From RBG-13-68-16 sp041494245 (GTDB lineage Bacteria; Acidobacteriota; Thermoanaerobaculia; Thermoanaerobaculales; Thermoanaerobaculaceae), in NCBI GenBank assembly GCA_041494245.1, contig JBGQAK010000016.1, forward strand, positions 16,816 to 80,815: a DNA stretch of 64,000 nt. Reading direction: 5' to 3'. This document shows, in pieces, positions 61,074 to 64,000 of the stretch (position 1 is its first letter; every line of letters starts with the position of its first letter). The translations under genes and the position numbers were made by a program. The notes beneath the pieces are model-generated. The model had not been told where the DNA came from. It saw only the letters and a program-made list of their open reading frames with translations, and ran no database searches.

Positions 61074-61385
61074 TTACGCTGTCTGCGACCCCCCTGAGGG
61101 AGCCGCTAGAACCTCGTCCAACCGTGCAATCAACCCTTCCACCCGTTTTCTCAGCTCTTCGGTTCGCGTCCCAGGTTCGGTTTCCTGTTCCTTGAAAAGC
61201 TCGTCCGCTATGTTGAGCGCCGTCAACACCGCGAGCTTTGACGTATCCACATGGGGCGAGACATCGGCCAGTTCGCGCATCCGCCGGTCCACGTAGCGGG
61301 CGAGATCCTCAACCCTCTCGCTCGAGTCCGTGGCACGCAGCTCGAAGCGCCGTCCGAAAATCTCAACCGTTGTGTGGCTGCTCAC
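61074..61385 (-). CDS. zapA: Cell division protein ZapA
   Basis: 103 residues from GTG 61385 (GGAGAGG about ten bases upstream); the long frame to 61880 is antisense to the bactofilin and spurious. TTVEIFGRRFELRATDSSERVEDLARYVDRRMRELAD is the ZapA N-terminal globular part and KLAVLTALNIADELFKEQ the start of the coiled-coil helix. ZapA cross-links FtsZ protofilaments at the division septum. It is directly followed by the 6S-like RNA. Confidence 0.9.
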   Translation of the reverse strand: MSSHTTVEIFGRRFELRATDSSERVEDLARYVDRRMRELADVSPHVDTSKLAVLTALNIADELFKEQETEPGTRTEELRKRVEGLIARLDEVLAAPSGGSQTA

Positions 61386-61468
61386 GGTCGGCGCACCTCT
61401 CCTAGAACGAAGTATACACCCCCCCGTCAAACCTTCCGGGGGGCTGAAATGAGCCGCTTTTGTTGAAT

Positions 61469-61843
61469 CTAAGAGGGCTGGCTGGGCGTGCCCTTCGTCA
61501 TCTGGACGCGACCCTCGAGATGGGCGCCCTCGACGACGTGGAGCGCGGGCGCCGCGACGTCGCCCTTCACGGAGGCACCCCGCTGCAGCTCGACCATGGT
61601 GGTGGCGGTGACGTTGCCGGTCACACTGCCCCCGATCCGGACCGTCGTCGCGTGGACATCCCCTTCCACGAGAGCACCTTCCAGGATCTCCAGCGACGCC
61701 TCCAGGCGGATGCCGCCCTTGACGGCGCCTTCGATCCTCACGGGCCGCTTCCCCGAGACCTGCCCCTCGACGCGGGTGTCGCGGGCGATCACCGTGGCGG
61801 TCGCCTGCCGAACCTCCAGCTTCTCGTTGCCGGCGCCTTTCAC
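61469..61843 (-). CDS. Short bactofilin (DUF583 polymer-forming protein)
   Basis: 124 residues from GTG 61843 (GGAGG eight bases upstream); longer starts would run into the tRNA gene. The protein is a single right-handed beta-helix: VIARDTRVEGQVSGKRPVRIEGAVKGGIRLEASLEILEGALVEGDVHATTVRIGGSVTGNVTATTMVELQRGASVKGD, with the periodic V-x-G-x-V/I pattern of bactofilins. Terminal tails are short. Bactofilins polymerise without nucleotides and scaffold cell-shape or envelope enzymes. Its place just before zapA hints at a link with division or envelope synthesis, by context only. Confidence 0.9.
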   Translation of the reverse strand: MKGAGNEKLEVRQATATVIARDTRVEGQVSGKRPVRIEGAVKGGIRLEASLEILEGALVEGDVHATTVRIGGSVTGNVTATTMVELQRGASVKGDVAAPALHVVEGAHLEGRVQMTKGTPSQPS

Positions 61844-61868
61844 CGTGGGGCCTCCAGGTGCTTGAAAG

Positions 61869-61944
61869 TGGAGCGGGCAACGGGATTTGAACCCGCGACT
61901 TTCAGCTTGGGAAGCTGACACTCTACCAGCTGAGTTATGCCCGC
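61869..61944 (-). tRNA. tRNA-Gly (anticodon CCC)
   Basis: 76 bases including an encoded CCA. Acceptor stem GCGGGCA/TGCCCGC, D arm ACTC-AGT, anticodon stem TCAGC/GCTGA with loop TTCCCAA (anticodon CCC, reading GGG), T arm GCGGG-TTCAAAT-CCCGT. All stems pair. Confidence 0.96.
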
Positions 61945-62055
61945 TCGCGCCCCTTTCAGGGCACGCGAAAGTTAGCCTCCCCCACCCCTGCTGTCAAGGT
62001 GGCCTTGCGCTCGAGGGCCCGGAAACCCTACGATGCCCGTGTCTTGGAGGGAACG

Positions 62056-62979
62056 ATGAAGCTGCCCGTGATCGCCACCCTGGCCGTCCTGCTCGCCTCG
62101 ACCGCAGTTGCCGCCGAGAAGACCGAGACCATCCAGAGGTCCTTCCCGAGCCAGCCGGGGAAGGTGGTGCTGGTGAGCGGCGGCCCGCTGGACGTGCACG
62201 TCCGCGCCTCCGACATCCCGGACATCAGGGTGAACGTCGAGCTCGTCGCGGCGGCGTTCTCCGAGAAGCAGGCCAAGGCGTGGGTCGACGCCCGCATGCC
62301 GACGTTCGAGGACACGGAAGGGGAGCTCCGCATCACGGCCCCCGACCCGAGTGGGGTCAGCCTCTTCAAGGGCGTGCTGGGGACCCGCGCCCGCATCGAG
62401 ATCGTCGTCCCGCCGAGCGCACGCCCGGACCTCTCCACGTCCTCGGGCACGCTGCGCGTGGAGGGCGAGTACCCCGACGCGAAGCCTCTGCGCCTGCGCT
62501 CCGCGTCGGGCGACATCGAGTTCGCCGGGTGGGCCCCCGAGATGGAGGCCCGCTCCACCTCCGGTGGCATCCAGCTGCGCGCCAGCCGGACGATCGACAA
62601 GCTGCTCGCCCGCTCCGCGAGCGGAAACGTGGAGCTGACCGGCGGCGCGCGCAAGGTCAACTGCGACACCGCGGGCGGCGACGTCCACCTCGCGGCGCTG
62701 CTCGGCCCGGCCGTGATCAACACCACCTCGGGGAACGTCGTCGCCCGGTTCGACGCCCTGGCGGCCGGGGACGCGGTCCGCATCACGACCTCCTCCGGGA
62801 AGGTGCGCGTGTCGCTCCCGCCCGGCACCGAGCCCGGCGGCGAGCTTGCCAGCACCAAGGGCGACATCCGATCCACGCTGCCCGGCCTGAGCGACCCCAA
62901 GGCCGTCAAGCTCGAGCTCTCCGGCAAGGGCCCAAAGGTGTTCGTGACCACGATCTCGGGCAAGATTGAGCTGTTGTAG
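62056..62979 (+). CDS. Secreted DUF4097-type beta-strand repeat protein
   Basis: 307 residues from ATG 62056 (GGAGGG upstream). Signal peptide (KLPVIATLAVLLASTAVAA); the rest is a ladder of beta-strand repeats with alternating motifs STSSGTLRVEGEY, RSASGDIEFAGW, RSTSGGIQLRAS, RSASGNVELTGG, NTTSGNVVARF, TTSSGKVRVSLP and STKGDIRSTLP, ending TTISGKIELL. The xxSGxhxh ladder is the hallmark of DUF4097, a right-handed beta-helix-like domain of unknown function, often next to anti-sigma or envelope stress genes. Nothing in the neighbourhood explains its role here. Confidence 0.85.
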   Translation: MKLPVIATLAVLLASTAVAAEKTETIQRSFPSQPGKVVLVSGGPLDVHVRASDIPDIRVNVELVAAAFSEKQAKAWVDARMPTFEDTEGELRITAPDPSGVSLFKGVLGTRARIEIVVPPSARPDLSTSSGTLRVEGEYPDAKPLRLRSASGDIEFAGWAPEMEARSTSGGIQLRASRTIDKLLARSASGNVELTGGARKVNCDTAGGDVHLAALLGPAVINTTSGNVVARFDALAAGDAVRITTSSGKVRVSLPPGTEPGGELASTKGDIRSTLPGLSDPKAVKLELSGKGPKVFVTTISGKIELL

Positions 62980-62980
62980 C

Positions 62981-63010
62981 CCGCGATCGCGGGGTAGTGG
63001 GTCAGTTTGA
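62981..63010 (+). repeat. Inverted repeat, left arm
   Basis: CCGCGATCG, four extra bases (CGGG), then GTAGTGGGTCAGTTTGA. The reverse complement of both blocks, without the four bases, is at 63754-63779, so the pair flanks the Cys-rich gene. The terminal bases resemble ends of transposable elements, but no transposase is present. Confidence 0.75.
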
Positions 63011-63106
63011 GCGGGGAACGGGGTACTCGCGAACGACCCAGCCCCGTCATGCCAAGCCGTCTCAGGATGACAGCGACTCGGACGTCTTGCTGCCTACGCC
63101 TGACGA

Positions 63107-63652
63107 CTAGGGCCCACCCGGAAGCTGCTGGCATGTCTTGGGAGGATTGCAGCAACATCCGCAGTCCATCCACACGCAGATGCCGCAACTCCAAAAGTCA
63201 CATTCCACGCAGCAATCATCCTTGATGGGAGCTGGTGCCGGCGCGAGCGATGCCTTGACGTTGATGACCTTCACGGTGACCGGCGCTTTGGTGAATGTCA
63301 CCACCGCGTTCTGCGGGGTTGACTGCTCCTCGATTTGCGCTATCGTCTCGTTTTGCTCGTCGATGATCCCGATCCGAAAGAGAACCAGACGGACGTTTCC
63401 GTCTCCCTTGAGAATCGGCACGACTCCGAACACGTTCTGCCTCTGCAAATCACCGACCTTGATCAGTCCACCCTCGTAGGTTAGGACCCGAGCCGTGGAG
63501 GAATTGCCCAGGCGGAGTTCCATCGTGATCTCGTTGGAGGAAACTGGGACGGTGTAGGCTTTCTCGGCGAAGACAGGCTTTGGACCCATAACCAAGCAGA
63601 GCAAACCTAACGCAACGACCCCTGCCAACAATGCCATCCGGCGGTCTTTCAT
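63107..63652 (-). CDS. Secreted protein with Cys-rich C-terminus
   Basis: 181 residues; AAAGGAG upstream of ATG 63652. Signal peptide (MALLAGVVALGLLCLVMGPKPVFA), then a ~110-residue domain (EKAYTVPVSSNEITMELRLGNSS, VGDLQRQNVFGVVPILKGDG, VTFTKAPVTVKVINVKA) and a tail DDCCVECDFWSCGICVWMDC followed by GCCCNPPKTC: ten cysteines in about 30 residues. This could bind metal or form a disulfide knot, but I do not recognise the family. It is flanked by inverted repeats and is on the opposite strand from the DUF4097-type gene. Confidence 0.75.
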   Translation of the reverse strand: MKDRRMALLAGVVALGLLCLVMGPKPVFAEKAYTVPVSSNEITMELRLGNSSTARVLTYEGGLIKVGDLQRQNVFGVVPILKGDGNVRLVLFRIGIIDEQNETIAQIEEQSTPQNAVVTFTKAPVTVKVINVKASLAPAPAPIKDDCCVECDFWSCGICVWMDCGCCCNPPKTCQQLPGGP

Positions 63653-63715
63653 GGGAATGCTCCTTTCTTTCTTACAGCGATGCTAGAAGTTGGTGTCACC
63701 GCGGTCAAGGACTGG

Positions 63716-63779
63716 TTAGTGGGTCAGCTTGAGTGCTTAAGGGTCCCTACCCATCAAACTGACCCACTACCGATCGCGG
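63716..63779 (-). repeat. Inverted repeat, right arm, itself a long hairpin
   Basis: 63754-63779 is the reverse complement of the left arm (62981-63010). In addition TTAGTGGGTCAGCTTGA at 63716-63732 pairs with TCAAACTGACCCACTA at 63754-63769 (one G-T-type mismatch), making a 16-base-arm hairpin with a 21-base loop. So the element has one arm on the left and two opposing arms on the right. Confidence 0.8.
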
Positions 63780-63829
63780 CTCCGGCTTTACCCGGCCGCG
63801 GCCTCGTGGTAAACTCCGCGCCCAGCGGT

Positions 63830-63905
63830 GGGGCCGTAGCTCAACTGGGAGAGCGCCAGAATCGCACTCTGGAGGTCGCGCGTTCGATCCGCGTCGGCTC
63901 CACCA
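63830..63905 (+). tRNA. tRNA-Ala (anticodon CGC)
   Basis: 76 bases with encoded CCA. Acceptor stem GGGGCCG/CGGCTCC (one G-U), D arm GCTC-GAGC, anticodon stem CCAGA/TCTGG with loop ATCGCAC (anticodon CGC, reading GCG), T arm GCGCG-TTCGATC-CGCGT. A short GC-rich inverted repeat (CGCGCC/GGCGCG, 63944-63960) follows; no further gene is visible to the window end. Confidence 0.95.
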
Positions 63906-64000
63906 ACCAAATCCCTTTCCGTCAGTTAGTTAGGCTTCCGGCCCGCGCCATTCTGGCGCGAGGCTGACCGCACGGTGACCGCAGCGCGCTTCGGTTTCCT

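Noticed and set aside
61403..61423. TTGACG and TATACT before zapA as a promoter
   Set aside because: Only eight bases separate the two hexamers; no usable 16-18-base spacing was found.

Overview
The window is GC-rich bacterial chromosome. By eye it shows dense coding, frequent 4-base stop/start overlaps and strong AGGAGG-type ribosome binding sites. RNase Y, ZapA, a bactofilin, 6S-like RNA and many secreted proteins with PCRLLDTR, S74 (phage tail-spike chaperone) and 3-coathanger-type domains suggest an uncultured Gram-negative-type lineage. Acidobacteriota is my best guess and Myxococcota/Desulfobacterota are alternatives; no marker gene in the window proves it.

Positions 1-39008, all on the minus strand, hold two head-to-tail Wzx/Wzy-dependent polysaccharide loci. 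Locus B is transcribed first, from about 39.0 kb down to 16.0 kb: Wzz, UDP-N-acetylhexosamine dehydrogenase, C4-epimerase, flippase, a sugar-modifying module (formyltransferase, cupin, GNAT acetyltransferase, DegT aminotransferase), glycosyltransferases, methyltransferases, polymerase, a secreted transglutaminase-like protein, a secreted glycosidase-like protein, an AsnB-type amidotransferase and a last glycosyltransferase. Locus A (15.7 kb to the left edge) has its own Wzz, GT39-type membrane protein, flippase, polymerase, glycosyltransferases, two epimerases, a WecA-type initiating transferase and the start of a CapD/FlaA1-type protein. The two wzz leaders share one compact element: a 7-bp hairpin, a 4-base spacer and GCGGGAGC, at almost the same distance from the ATG. 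I regard this as the most interesting signal here, possibly a processive-antitermination (ops/JUMPstart-like) element for two very long operons.

Positions 39298-52289 encode membrane or secreted proteins. They are a membrane-anchored alkaline-phosphatase-superfamily hydrolase, three proteins ending in S74 intramolecular-chaperone domains, a remnant of a fourth, a plus-strand protein built of nine 29-residue repeats, and a metzincin-type metalloprotease. No phage structural genes accompany them.

Positions 53042-56582 carry three secreted enzymes or proteins on the plus strand, separated by palindrome-rich repeats. The intergenic DNA either side of the amidohydrolase is a direct repeat that includes a copy of that gene's 3' end.

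Positions 56805-61944 are housekeeping genes on the minus strand: ABC exporter (permease and ATPase), RNase Y, a 6S-like RNA, ZapA, a short bactofilin and tRNA-Gly(CCC). The right end has a secreted DUF4097-type protein, a Cys-rich secreted protein flanked by inverted repeats, and tRNA-Ala(CGC).
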